Shown here: positions 24,201 through 35,614 of the stretch, in pieces | Position numbering within the stretch: the stretch's first letter is position 1 | How the letters are laid out: every line of letters begins with the position of its first letter | Source of the DNA: Sordaria brevicollis | Taxonomy: Eukaryota; Ascomycota; Sordariomycetes; Sordariales; Sordariaceae | Direction: 5' to 3' | Assembly: GCA_033439795.1 (NCBI GenBank) | Contig: JAUTDP010000006.1 | Location: 62,001 to 126,000 of the forward strand | DNA: 64,000 bases | The notes under the pieces: generated by a model | What the model saw: only the letters and a program-made list of their open reading frames with translations | Told to the model about the DNA's origin: nothing | Database searches by the model: none | Translations under genes and position numbers: made by a program

Positions 24201-25422
24201 TCCCGATGGTTTGATGATCGAGAGGGCGGCCCGGCGGGGGAGAGCGGGATGGCGTGGGTGCGGGCTCGGGAGACGCGACGGGATGGAACGCCTCGAACAG
24301 CGGAATGCCTCTTTGGTGTTGTGTTGCGTGCGAGAGGCCGTCCAGCGAGACAAAGGGCAAATGCCTGCTGAACGAAGGCATTGAGAGACAGGGCATGCCC
24401 AGCTTTTAAGTTCAGTGCTTGCATGCCGAAAGGCGGGGAGATCTGACCACGGAGCCGGAATCGGAACTCGGAGAAGTGGAGCCAAACACGTGCCTGTGTT
24501 TCTGGCAGCTGGAGACGTGTTCTTGACAGCCCCAGTGCCCCCAGAGATAGGGCAGAGGTGGTGGATCTCATCGCTTGAAGATGGTGACATTGGATGGCCT
24601 GGATTCGACGACAAAAGGGTTGAGGTTCGAATCACAAAATCCCCAACTTTGTTCAAGTCTCGGAAGATCAACCGAGGTGCGCGTCATGGTACGTGCACTG
24701 GGTGCGTTTTTAGGGTACTACCGTATGCGTATGCTTAATAAGATGTTCCTGGGCGCCAAAGCCTTTTTAAACGCGCTGGTTCGTAGGTTGTGATGTTTCT
24801 CTGAGCCTCTTCATCTCTGCCCTACTTGTACGTTGACGTCAGAGTTGGTTTCATGTCCAATTCCACCAGCCCGCAACGTGCACTCGGGACGAAAAGCCTC
24901 CATCGTGAAACCTCCATTCCTAGACCAAACTGAAGGGAGATAAGACATCTTCTTATCAGCTTCCATCCGACTTCGACTTCCACGCCCGGCGAGCTTCTGC
25001 TTCCACCCAATTTCACCACACTACCACGACCACCTTGATCATCTTGATGACCTTCCATCTGGTCCTTTTCTCCTGGCACCTGGCAGCTGCCTAAGGGTCC
25101 CGAGGCGCTAAACTCAATCTGGACTTTGAGTCCAGAGATCCACGCCAAGACTCGGCAGCCAGAGCTCGGGCCAAGCAATCATCACATCACAGTACATGTC
25201 ACACTGAACCATCGCAGACACGGGCTGTTGGCGGCACTACGAGAAATTGCAAGTCTCGCAGAGTTTGGCAGGCACTCGATAGGCGAGCGTTCGGTTCTTT
25301 CCACTTTGCACGCGCGCACTTTCCATGCTTCACAGTTTCCACTGGGCTTCGACGACCAACACTGCAGCGATTTTCCGTTCGTTCGCGGCTCTTTCCCGTC
25401 CGGCCCCCGTCTGTCCCCGCGG
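18226..25422. other. Seven-kilobase region without a supportable gene
   Basis: Upstream of the Ser-rich gene and left flank of the retroelement. Normal base composition, so it has not been visibly RIP-mutated. Many short ORFs overlap on both strands, the longest being 24006-24671 (minus, 221 codons), but none shows a recognisable domain or a convincing spliced gene. A 9-bp inverted repeat of the AGGTAGGTA type lies at 20195-20214 and a short GGT-type triplet run near 20141-20155. Long leaders, untranslated transcripts or lineage-specific genes could be hidden here. Confidence 0.4.
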
Positions 25423-25427
25423 GTCAC
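25423..25427. repeat. Target-site duplication, left copy (GTCAC)
   Basis: Five bases GTCAC immediately precede the TG start of the left LTR and recur exactly after the CA end of the right LTR at 31435-31439. A 5-bp duplication is standard for LTR retrotransposon integration. Confidence 0.9.
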
Positions 25428-25596
25428 TGTCAGATACAGGGGTGGGTTTCCTGCCACCGCCTTTCTTATGTAATCTAGATTGCTGGGCAAAACCCTGATT
25501 TTTGTGTGCGGGATTTTCCTGGTCACAGAACAGATTCTATATAATATATACTCTATACCCTTATTTTCAATACCCCTATATTACTACTATTCTATA
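25428..25596 (+). repeat. Left (5') LTR of the copia element, 169 bp
   Basis: Starts TGTCAGATAC and ends TCTATA, where the right copy ends TCTACA. Twelve of the 23 differences from the right LTR are mutations in this copy, and all twelve lie at LTR offsets 113-168. The outer 112 bases carry none. Confidence 0.93.
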
Positions 25597-27290
25597 ATTA
25601 AGAGTCTTATTTACTACCCCCCAATTGCAGTAACCCGGTAGAATATAGTAGTAACAGCGATATTCGATTAATAATAACAATTACGATAATATCTTCGATT
25701 ACCGATTTTAAAAAAGCGGACAACGCCGTCTTTAAGTCTATTGACGATTAGATTATATAGAATAAAGGATTTTAATCGAAAGTATTCGAATTAGGATTAT
25801 AAAAGTATATTAATCCCGATAATAGGAAGTTGTGGTTTATTATCCTTATAGAGCCTACCGTTAAAGATTTTATAGATCCTTTGGTTTACGTTGCGGCCGT
25901 TATTATTAATTCGATTAATAATTTTAGTATTAGCGATTCCTAATTTTAATAAAAGATTTTTTAATTTATTAAAGAAGATTAAGCGGTTAGTGGACCCTTT
26001 TCGAGAATGCGTAACCGTATTTTAATGCCGCCTCTTTCTTAATAGAAAGCGACCGCGTTTACGCTTATTAGTATTGTTATTATTTAACCGGTTATTAGGG
26101 CCCTAATTTTTTTTATTGCCCCGGCCCTAATTTTAATTTTATACGCGGCGCGCCGTTACGGTTTTTTAATTAAACGCAATTACTATAATTATTAGGAAGT
26201 TATAGCCGATTACCGTTATAATATAAAAATTTAGGAAGTTTATAAAGAAAAGATTATTACCTTTTATATTTAAATGAAAAATAATATTAATTAATACTTT
26301 TAATTAACCTATTTTAAAGGAATTATTTCCCTATCCGTTTAATACGATATAGTAAAATTTAATATTCAATTCGACGAGGAATAAATTTATAATAATATCC
26401 GTATTAATTATTGCGATAAAATTAATATTATAATTTATCCCCGCAATTAGATTAATTAATTATAAGAATAGGAATATATTATAATTATTAATAAATATTT
26501 TAAAGTCGATAAATATATTAACCCTAAAGTATAAAAGATTAATTTTCTTAATATAATAAATAAATTTAGTAATTCCCCTTTTAAGAATTAAATTACGTCT
26601 TTTAAAATTACGAATAAAAGGTTTTTAAACGATAATTTTATTTATTTTAACTTGGCTTGTAATTTTAGGGAATGGATTTACGATTATTACTTTAAAAAGT
26701 CGTATAATTAAATTTTAAAAAGCGGTACGTTTCCTACCTTTATATTTAATAGTCGAATTATAGGGGACGCTTTTAGTAATACCGGTAGGAAATGCGGTTA
26801 AAGTATTAATAATTAGGATAATAAGCGTTAAAGGCGAGTTTACGAAATTTATAAGAGATTTGGCTATTTTTATAATCGGTATTAGTATATAGTCCTTTCT
26901 TTAGCGCTTAATTCTAATTGGGTTTTTAATTAATGTATTTAAGGTATAGTTAATAAGAATTATTAAAGGAGTGTTTAATTTACGTAAAGGTTTTGTAAAT
27001 TAAATATTAGAATTGTATTAACGTAATAGATTCTTATTAAAAGGCTAATAAAATTTGCGATTAATACCCTTAGTAGCGGACTTTAATTTAAAGGTCGGAG
27101 GATTAGTAAAATTAATTATTAATTCAATTTTTTAATATTAAAATTTCGATAAGAAATTCCCGTATATTTATTAAGAGATTTAATTATTTTTAATTTAAAT
27201 ATAATAATTTATATTTTTAATAAAGTTAGCCGTTTTAAAAATTTTACCCCTGTAAATGAAGGAAATTACGTTTAGGCTAGTAATAGTTTA
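25597..27290 (+). pseudogene. Decayed leader and gag region of the copia element
   Basis: Between the left LTR and the protease motif. The position fits a primer-binding site and gag gene, but mutation is too heavy to show a nucleocapsid zinc knuckle or the exact primer tRNA. Assigned only by order within the element. Confidence 0.5.
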
Positions 27291-30200
27291 TTAATAATTA
27301 AGGGATACGGGACCGTTTATATTTTGGTTAACGATAATAAGGGTAATTTCTTTAAATTTCGTTTAAACGATATAACGTTAATTCTAAATATAGTTTATAA
27401 TTTCGTATTTTTTCGAAAGTTTATAGAATTTAATTATTCTTAAGATATTATTAACTCTTATATTCGCGCCCCCGATCTTTCCTATTATTATTTTATTTTT
27501 AATTATTTTTAGTAATTTATTTTTGAATATATCCCTTTTAATTTTAAAAATAGCGTTAATTAATCTTCTTTTAACGTTCAAATTCCTTGGAGTAAAACTG
27601 CTAGGAAACCCTAAGAGGGAGATGCTTTGCGTTAATACCTTAGATTTAATTACTTTAAACCCGAAACCTTTATTTAATTAATTAATAAAGAATATAATGT
27701 ACGCTTTAAGGGTTTAAATTTAGTATATTATAATGCGTATACGGTAATTAAATTAAAACGTTAAATTGGGAGGGCTGCCCGCGTTGCGTTTAAAAGATTA
27801 GGATAAAGGGTAGTTACCGACTTTTTCGAATATACTTTAGTAAAAGTAAGGTTTAATTAGGTTTCTATATTAATAATAATAGTTAACCGCTAATTTAATT
27901 ACCTTTAAGTATATTACTTTATTAAGAAAATTATTAATTCTATTATTATAGCCCTATTTTCTTTTATTATTAATTTAAAAACTTAATATTAAATTTAAAT
28001 ATAAGTAGTCGAATATAATAACGAGATTACGATAATTAAATTTAGGGTCGTTATTTTTTTATTATAATAGGGTATTAAGGTCGAGCTTTCCGCGCTGTAT
28101 ACTTAAATATAGAATGGTGGCGTTGAACGCTCGGGGGGTATATTTAACGAGAAAATTAAAATTATAAAAGAATTTGTAAACCTTTTAGAAGAATTCTAAA
28201 GAGAGATTATAGCGGCTATAATTTACTTTTTTAATAAAATTCCTAAGTACGATTTTAATTAGAAAACCCTAGAGGAATATTTTAAAGCCTATATAATAGA
28301 CCGCGATAACGGTTAGTAAAAAATAGTCCCTACTTTAATATATTTAAAAATTTATAGCTATAAAGCTTTTACGCTTATAATAGAAATCCTATATAATTAT
28401 AATAAAATTAGAAAGTTTAAGAGATATATTTAGGTTAATTATTTAGTCGGTTATTAATCGTTAAATATTTACCGAATTTAGAATCCTTATACTAATTCGA
28501 TTATAGTAATTAGAGACGTAGTTTTTAACGAAAACGAAGTTTTTATAAATAATATTAAAAAATTCTAAAATTCGTTTAAAATCTCCTTAGAAGAATTAGC
28601 CGTATAATTAAATAATTTTTATTAATTAGAAAACGATTCTATTATACCCTTTTTAATTTTAGAGAATTATACCGATAACGAATTAAATAATTTCGGTCTA
28701 ATTATTAAGTTTATACCCGCGGAGTTAAAGACCTTTACGATCTTTACCGAGTTTGCCGGGTATATATATAAATAAGAGGAGGAAATATTACGTCCCTAAA
28801 TATTAAAACGATTGGATAATTAGTAGGATATAATAATAAATAAGATAGATGAATTAATTAATTACGGTCTACCGATTCCCTTTAATAATTTAGTTTCGTT
28901 TTTTATTAAGAATTTAAACCGCGTCCCTTTAATATAACCTTTTACTTATTTCCCCCGAATGGATTAATATTTATATTGGGTAATATCCTTTTTAAATACG
29001 TTTAATTTTTATTAAATTAGTATATATAATAGTCGCGTTATCGATTATATTAGTTTGGATTAATTAAGGAGATTCGGGTTGGAAGTCGATAACGACGATT
29101 TTTATACGGATTCGAAGCTTATTATCGATAACGTTAAAAGGTATAATATATTAAATATATTAAATACTTTATATTGCCGAGAATTCCCCCCTTTATTTAA
29201 GAGCTATTAAGATTTTTATTTCTATCTTTTTTAAAAAATATTTCGTTAAGTTAAAAGGGAGTATCTTTAGGATTACGATATAAAGGGATTATAGAAGTAG
29301 GTAGATTAAAAAGAGTATTAAGGAATTATCCTTTTCGATTTTATATAGGTATATATTTATAAATTTAATACGGCGGGTTATTATTTTAAAAGTAAAGTAC
29401 GCTTTATTATAAAAAGAGATTAATAATTTTAAAATTTATAGGATATTTACGCGGCTATTTTAGTAATTCGTACTTTTTGTATTATAATAATTATTATAAA
29501 TTATTTTAATTTCGAATTTAAATAATACGATGTTATTAACGCCTTCGTTAACGCCCTTTTTGATAAGTTTATTTATATACGAATACTATTAGGATATACC
29601 CGATAAGGTAAAATTATTAGGTTATTATACGCCCTTTATAGTTTTTGGCGCTCCCTTTTATTATAGTAATGCGAGTTTATTAAAATTCTTATTACTATTA
29701 ATTTGGTCCCTATCCTTATAGAACTTTATATATTTATTTATTGAAGTATAGTAATTTTTTTTTACGTCGATAATATTATTTTTATTTATTGAAACGAAAA
29801 TAAATATAATGTTATTAAAATTATTAACGTTCTAGAAAATTACTATTAATTAATGGGCGGTAATAATATTTAATAGTTTTTAGGTATTAAGGTTATTCGA
29901 AATTAAATAAGGCGGTTAATTTAGTTATTTTAACGCGAATATATTAAAAAAATTATAGAGAAGCTCTAGTAATCCCGGTCGTTTCCCTAAATTCTTATAA
30001 ATATTAAAGAGCTCCTCCCCTCTAAGGGTATTATTAATTTCAAATTCGTTAAAATATATTAAAAGGTAATCGGCGAAATTATATATACGCTAATTATTAT
30101 TAGACCCGATAACGTTTTTACTAATTTTAAATTATTTTATTTTTTTATTAATTTTAATAATATTTATTATATTACCGCTAACCGATTATTCGCTTATTTT

Positions 30201-30900
30201 AGGGGTATTAAAGATTACGCGTTTTAATTGGGGGGTGGTAATTTATTTTTAGTTTTAATTAACGCCTCCTATATTAATAATACTTTAAATTAACGAAGTT
30301 TATAAGGATTCGCTATATAATTATTAAATAGAACCGTCGATTGGCGAATTAATAAGTAGGATACCGTTATTATTTTTATTATTGAGGTTAAATTATTATC
30401 TTTATTATAAAGGGTTTGTAAAAGTTTATAAGTAAAACGTTTATTCGATTTGTTAATTTTTAATTTAGGAATTAATAATGAGAATATCCTATTAGAATAT
30501 AATAACGTTTAAATAATCCGTTTAATTACTAAAGAAAATGCTAAATTTTAAATTAAATTTAAATATATCGATATTTATAATTATTAATTCTAAGAAGGAT
30601 AGTAGCGTAATATATTTAATATATATTACGTACCTATAACCGAAATAGTTGCCGATAGGTTAATAAAAGTATTAACCGTAAAGAAGTATAAGGAATTTAT
30701 TCGTTAAATAAATTTTATAAACATTTCGAATTTAAAAAAGGAGAAGGAGAAAGTATTAAAACTAATTAATGCGAGTATATTAATAATCTAATTCCAACGG
30801 GGATAGAATATTTTAAAGAGGTAAAAAGGAAGGATAATATTATTATAAATAATTATCGATTTATATTACTCTATTAAAATAACCCTTATAAAATAAAAGG
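27291..30900 (+). pseudogene. Decayed pol region (protease, integrase, reverse transcriptase, RNase H)
   Basis: Readable pieces occur in different short frames because C-to-T and G-to-A changes have made stops throughout. The pieces seen are the protease block (27297-27400), the end of the integrase core (28080-28139), the reverse-transcriptase catalytic box with the second Asp changed to Asn (29763-29774), the conserved RPD block after reverse transcriptase (30102 onward) and an RNase H block ending near 30440. This gives the Ty1/copia gene order. No intact protein can be made. Confidence 0.85.
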
Positions 30901-30943
30901 ATCTTATATAATATTTATAAGAAGGAAAAAAGGTAAAAAGTTT

Positions 30944-31086
30944 GGCGCCGATAGGATTCGAATTTACGATTTTTAGGGATGGTTATTAAGGATAATCCGG
31001 GGAATATATTATTAAATATAATTTAAAGATACCGTATAATTATTTAATATAGGATTCTAACGCTTTAATTATTAAATTACGGCGCC
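30944..31086 (-). pseudogene. tRNA-like relic inside the retroelement, RIP-mutated
   Basis: On the minus strand, GGCGCCG (31086-31080) and CGGCGCC (30950-30944) form a perfect 7-bp acceptor-like stem. A T-arm-like string with TTCGAAT flanked by GTAAA and CCTAT precedes the 3' arm. Undoing two RIP-type changes would restore its five-base stem. A decayed box A-like string follows the 5' arm. The 143-nt span is too long for a plain tRNA, so it holds an intron, a long variable arm or an insert. It may be a tRNA-derived SINE nested in the element or a captured tRNA. Amino-acid identity is not assigned. Confidence 0.5.
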
Positions 31087-31255
31087 CGGTTAATTATTGA
31101 AAATTAATATTACGGATTTTTTAAATATAGTGCGATTAATAGGCGATATTTTTAAAAACGATTATTTAAGGATTTATCAATTTTAAGGGTATAGAATTTA
31201 GGAATAGCTTTATTTAGGCGCTTTTAATTAACTTTCTAATATGCGTTAATATAAT

Positions 31256-31265
31256 TAGGGGGGTA
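31256..31265 (+). other. Polypurine tract before right LTR
   Basis: A G-rich purine run (AGGGGGG) directly before the TG of the right LTR, in the position where LTR elements prime plus-strand DNA synthesis. It has survived because runs of G are poor RIP targets. Confidence 0.6.
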
Positions 31266-31434
31266 TGTTAAATATAGGGGTGGGTTTCCTACTATTGCTT
31301 TTCTTATGTAATTTAGATTGTTGGGCAAAACCCTGATTTTTGTGTGCGGGATTTTCCTGGTCACAGAATAGATTCTACACAATACACACTCTGCACCCTC
31401 ATTCTCAATACCCCTGTATTGCTGCTATTCTACA
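31266..31434 (+). repeat. Right (3') LTR of the copia element, 169 bp
   Basis: Starts TGTTAAATAT and ends TCTACA. Eleven of the 23 differences from the left LTR are mutations in this copy, and all lie at offsets 4-104. The outer 65 bases carry none and continue directly into unmutated genomic DNA. Confidence 0.93.
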
Positions 31435-31439
31435 GTCAC
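31435..31439. repeat. Target-site duplication, right copy (GTCAC)
   Basis: Exact copy of the five bases before the left LTR (25423-25427). Confidence 0.9.
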
Positions 31440-32555
31440 CCACTGCCACTGACTCCCGCTGGCAGTTTTCGTCAAGCGTGTGAAGGACTGGACCCCGTCG
31501 CCGCCCCCCAATCCCCCATCCACCCTTTCCACTTGCCCCGTTGCCCCGTGCCCTATTCTTGCACCTGCCCACCATCCGCCCGTAAGAGGGTTCACGAGAC
31601 ATCCTGAACCTGGAAGCCCATCCGGCCATCGCAACCTTGGACCTTGGGCCTGCAGCAAGAACGGGAATCCTGACCCCGATTTCATCATATCACTTTCCCA
31701 ATCTTGCGACAACGTCCAAGCCACAGGCCACCTTCTTCCATCCGACCCTCCGACCCTGCGCCGCGCTTAGTTGTCGCCTAGCCGTGAGCTTCAATTCAGC
31801 CTCGACTCACTTTTGGAGCTTGACAAGCGCGCTTCACCTTGTCCTCGTTATCGCCCGTTGATCACGCTTTCCAGATCGGACGACGAGAATCCATCGCCAA
31901 GTCGCCCTCTCAACTTTTTTTTCTTCTTTCTCTCTATCGCCTTCTTGCCATCGCGCCATTGCTCGCTGCAATCGACTTTGCTACTCCGTAATCTCGACAG
32001 TATTACCCTTGGTTTGCGGCGGGATACATCAGATACAGGATATCTCGACCTTTTTCTTCATCCGACCTCGCCCCAAGGCTGACCCGACCACTTCGCTGCC
32101 TGTCGGGTGATCGCAAAGTCAGACCTCTAACGTACCTGTATCAATCTGGGCGTCAGAGCAGAACCCAATGCCGGGACGACCCATTATCTAAATTAATATT
32201 GGTCTATTTTATCCCAACCTTCTTGCGAGTTGCGACGTCACACCCCCGACGCCGCTTGCGCCCGACGCCCGTCTTCCAATCTCCCCCGACAGTCCAGAAC
32301 TTCGACTTCTCCACACTGTCACCCCGTCCCATCATACCTCGGCCTTATCTAGCGCGATTGCTCCCGTGCGACCCTCAACCCTCCCCCATCGCGCGCAGTC
32401 TCCGGCGCGCCTCGCTCCGATAAAAAGTGGCGGCACTTGCGGTCATCAGTCACGCCGGCGCCGAACTACCTCTCGAGCATCAACAACATCTCGACCTAGC
32501 CGACGACCTGCTCGACCACGATCAGACCGTCCCAGAGGGGGACGCCGAACCCTTG
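31440..32555 (+). promoter_or_regulatory. Upstream region and leader of PSY2
   Basis: About 1.1 kb between the retroelement and the chosen PSY2 start. It is C- and T-rich, with a pyrimidine run around 31900-31945 typical of fungal promoters and 5' leaders. From 32427 the PSY2 frame is already open and begins with a GTG, so translation could start upstream at a near-cognate codon or an upstream exon could exist. No TATA box stands out. Confidence 0.4.
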
Positions 32556-35500
32556 ATGATGGCACACCCGGTGCCTCATCACACGACGGATAAGAAGCGC
32601 GTCAAGGTCTACGAGCTTCGCAACAATGACTGGTTCGACCGCGGTACCGGCTTCTGTACCGCCCAGTTCGTCCCCGTCCAGGAGAACCAGCCAAAGGAGC
32701 CCCGTGTAATCGTCGAATCCGAAGAACACCCCGATCGCCTTCTCCTCGAGACCAAGATTGTCAAAGATGATGGCTTTCAGAAACAACAAGGCGCGTCTTC
32801 CCAGAGCATTGATCTCGACCCAACATCACATTGCTAACAGTCTTTGCAGATACCCTGATTGTGTGGACCGAGAACAATGTGGATATGGCCTTGAGTTTCC
32901 AAGAAGCCGAGGGCTGCGCCATGATTTGGTTGGTCTCAGCTCCGCGACCTGATCACGTATGCGCCTGCTAACTCCATAACAGGAAATTTATCGATGGCGT
33001 TCAACAGACCTTCCATAATGTTCTTGGCGGTGCCGACGACAGCCTCTCAGAGGACCTTACAATGGATATGTCAACCTCGACCTTCACGCTACCCCCGGCT
33101 GATCTGGCACACCTACCCGAGACGGAGAATGTTATGCGCCAGATGTCCAACACGGCTACCGGGCGCGAAATACTGGTCAAGGCCATCATGGAGGGCGATA
33201 TCTTGCAATCCTTGGGCAACCTGGTCGAGATGGCGGAAGACCTGGAAAGCCTCGAGGACCTCTTCCGTCTTTGCAACGTGACCAAGACGATGCTCCTCCT
33301 GAACGACACTGCTATCATCGAAAAGGCTGTTTCTGATGAATGTGTCATCGGAGTGGTGGGTGCCCTCGAATACGATCCCGACTTCCCGAAGCACAAGGCG
33401 AATCACCGGCAGTGGTTGAGCAATCAAACCCGGTTCAAGGAGGTGGTCAAGATTGAGGACGATACTGTTAGGCGCAAGATCCAACAGACCTTCCGATTGC
33501 TGTACCTCAAGGATGTGGTTCTGGCTCGAATTCTAGATGACCCGACCTTCTCCGTCCTGAACTCGCTCATCTTCTTCAACCAGGTTGATATCATCAACCA
33601 TATCCAGACCAATGGCGGGTTCCTAAACGACCTCTTCTCGATTTTCGCCGACCCTTCTGCGCAACATCTGCGTAAAAAGCAGGCTGTCACTTTCCTTCAC
33701 GATTGCTGTGCCATCGCAAAGAACCTTCAACCGCCAGCCAGGCAGAACCTGTACACCAACTTCCTTGGCCACGGTCTTATTCGAGTCATTAATTTCGGCT
33801 TGTGTGACCACGACGTCACGGTACGAGTGCATGCTACTGACATCCTCGTTGCCATGATTGATCACGATCCCCAGATGGTCCGGCATACCATTTACCGACA
33901 GCTGCAGGAACGCCAGAGGCCCCTTACCGACGTGATCATTGATCTTCTTCTTGTTGAGGTTGATCTCGGTGTCAAGTCGCAAATGCAGGATGCTCTTCGG
34001 ATTCTGCTCGATGTGGCGCCGATAATGCCGCCAGAAGCAAGAGAGTACCCTCCTAACCAGCAGCGAGTGAGACTACCGACCACCGACCCGCAGCAAGAAC
34101 TTCTGATACAGCACTTTTATGAAACTTCAGCCGCGAGGCTCTTCAAGCCACTGCTCGAACTGGAAGGGAAGACAGAGCTGAAGTTCCAACCCATGCAGGA
34201 ATACATTTTCGGCTATCTGAACGATATTCTTTGCTCCTTCATCCGACAACATCAGCACAGGGCCAAGTACTTCCTCATCACGCATAACCTAGCACAGCGT
34301 TTCGTTCAGTTGCTTTCGTGCAAGCAAAAGCATCTGCAGCTCGGTAAGCACAACATCTTTGAAACGACCTTCCAGTTGACTGGCACTGGAGGCTAACCTG
34401 CATGTTTTACATTCACAGTGGCTATACGGTTCATCAAGCAACTTGTGTTGATGAACGACGAATTCTACATGAAACACATCGCCGAGAAGCAAATTCTTGG
34501 TCCCATCCTCGACGTGCTATTACGAGCTATCACCCGCGATAACCTCCTTTGTTCAGCCTGCCTCGATCTGTTCGTCCTCATTAATAAGGAGAATGTTAAG
34601 GACTTAATCAAGCACCTCGTGGAGAACTACCGGGAAAAGATCATGGCGCTGTCTCACATGGACACATTCCGTGAAATGGTCAGTAGGTACGACCAAACTG
34701 AAGGCTACACGACCAACCCAGAGTATTTCATGGATGAGGACGACGACGAAGGACCAACGGCCGCCGAGAGCGAGAGGAGACCGACGAGGCCGACTGCGGG
34801 TCTGATGGAGGAACAACTCACCGTTGACCAGGCTCAGGAGGAATATTGGAACAGCATATCAGACGAAGAGGACGAAGGGCCACATAATGGCCCTCCTCGT
34901 ACCAACGGTACCAGCAACACTCTTCCTCTACTGAAGCCCTTGGTCGAATACGGCTCGGACGATGAAGATGGAATGGCTGGCGATGAGCCGGCAACCCAAG
35001 ACAAAAAGGATGACGAAAACATCAGCCCAAAGGAGAATGGCGAAACACCAGTAACGCCAACGAAGGCTGTCGCAGCTGCCGCAGTCTCCGCAACCCCGCC
35101 AGAGAGGTTGTCGGAGAAACGCCGGCGTGAAGAAGACGAGGAAGACGATGCTTTTGATAAGCTACTGCACTCTAAGCGTCGTGGGAGCAATGCCAGTGCC
35201 GCTAGTGCCGGTGCGGATATTCGCAAGAAGATGGGAATTTCTGAAGAGGATGGTCCTGCTGCTGAGAGTGCCGCCACCAAGGAAAATGGCAACTCATCAG
35301 CAGCAGAGCGCACATCTCCTGACCCAGCTGCCTCTCCCGCCGCCGCTTCGAGTTTAAGCACAACAAAGAAGATCGCCTTCAACATTTCTTCGAAAGTAAA
35401 GAGCATGCTTGGTGGTGGGAAAACCTCGGAGCCGGAGACAGAGCAGCCTGAAACGGCTACAACCGGCGCCGAAAATAAGGGCGAGCAACCCGAGACTACT

Positions 35501-35614
35501 ACTGGAAAGGAAAATGTAAGGATAGACGGAGGAGAAGATGGCAAGGACGAAACATCGTCAAAGTCGGTTGTACAAGAAGAAGAGGATGACGACCCAGACG
35601 CGATGAAAGACTAG
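32556..35614 (+). CDS. psy2: Protein phosphatase 4 regulatory subunit 3 (Psy2/SMEK)
   Basis: Targets the PP4 catalytic subunit to substrates in the DNA-damage response and other nuclear processes. Exons 32556-32790, 32850-32928, 32983-34343 and 34419-35614 join to 956 codons. The N-terminal EVH1/PH-like domain begins KKRVKVYELRNNDWFDRGTG (about 12-110). The conserved SMK-1 region and helical repeats follow (for example LFRLCNVTKTMLLLND, YEYDPDFP-type segment, HFYETSAARLFKPL, LVLMNDEFYMKH). After about residue 660 the tail is acidic and low in complexity, ending EEEDDDPDAMKD. The first intron uses a GC donor (CAAG|GCGCGT), needed to keep the frame Q-Q-D-T-L-I-V-W. The neighbouring retroelement ends about 1.1 kb upstream. 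Confidence 0.95.

Larger units (their letters stand above)
25428..31434 (+). mobile_element. Ty1/copia LTR retrotransposon, RIP-inactivated, full length
   Basis: A 6,007-bp element with two 169-bp LTRs, TG...CA termini and a perfect 5-bp target duplication. The interior is strongly A/T-rich and full of stops, but decayed coding motifs remain on the plus strand in Ty1/copia order. A protease-region pattern (IKGYGTVYI) is at 27297-27323. The integrase pattern with N-G-G-V-E-R-S is near 28113. A reverse-transcriptase box reading YVDN lies at 29763-29774. The RNase H side has RPDN at 30102-30113 and VDWRINK near 30336-30356. Integrase before reverse transcriptase separates it from gypsy elements. 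Differences between LTR copies are all transitions, as expected for RIP. It cannot encode functional protein. Confidence 0.93.

Noticed and set aside
24006..24671. 221-codon frame on the minus strand
   Set aside because: Rich in Ser, Pro and Arg with overlapping frames of similar length, and no splice-supported extension or domain.
25428..31434. Gypsy-type element
   Set aside because: The integrase motif precedes the reverse-transcriptase motif, and the post-RT RPD block and RNase H match Ty1/copia order.
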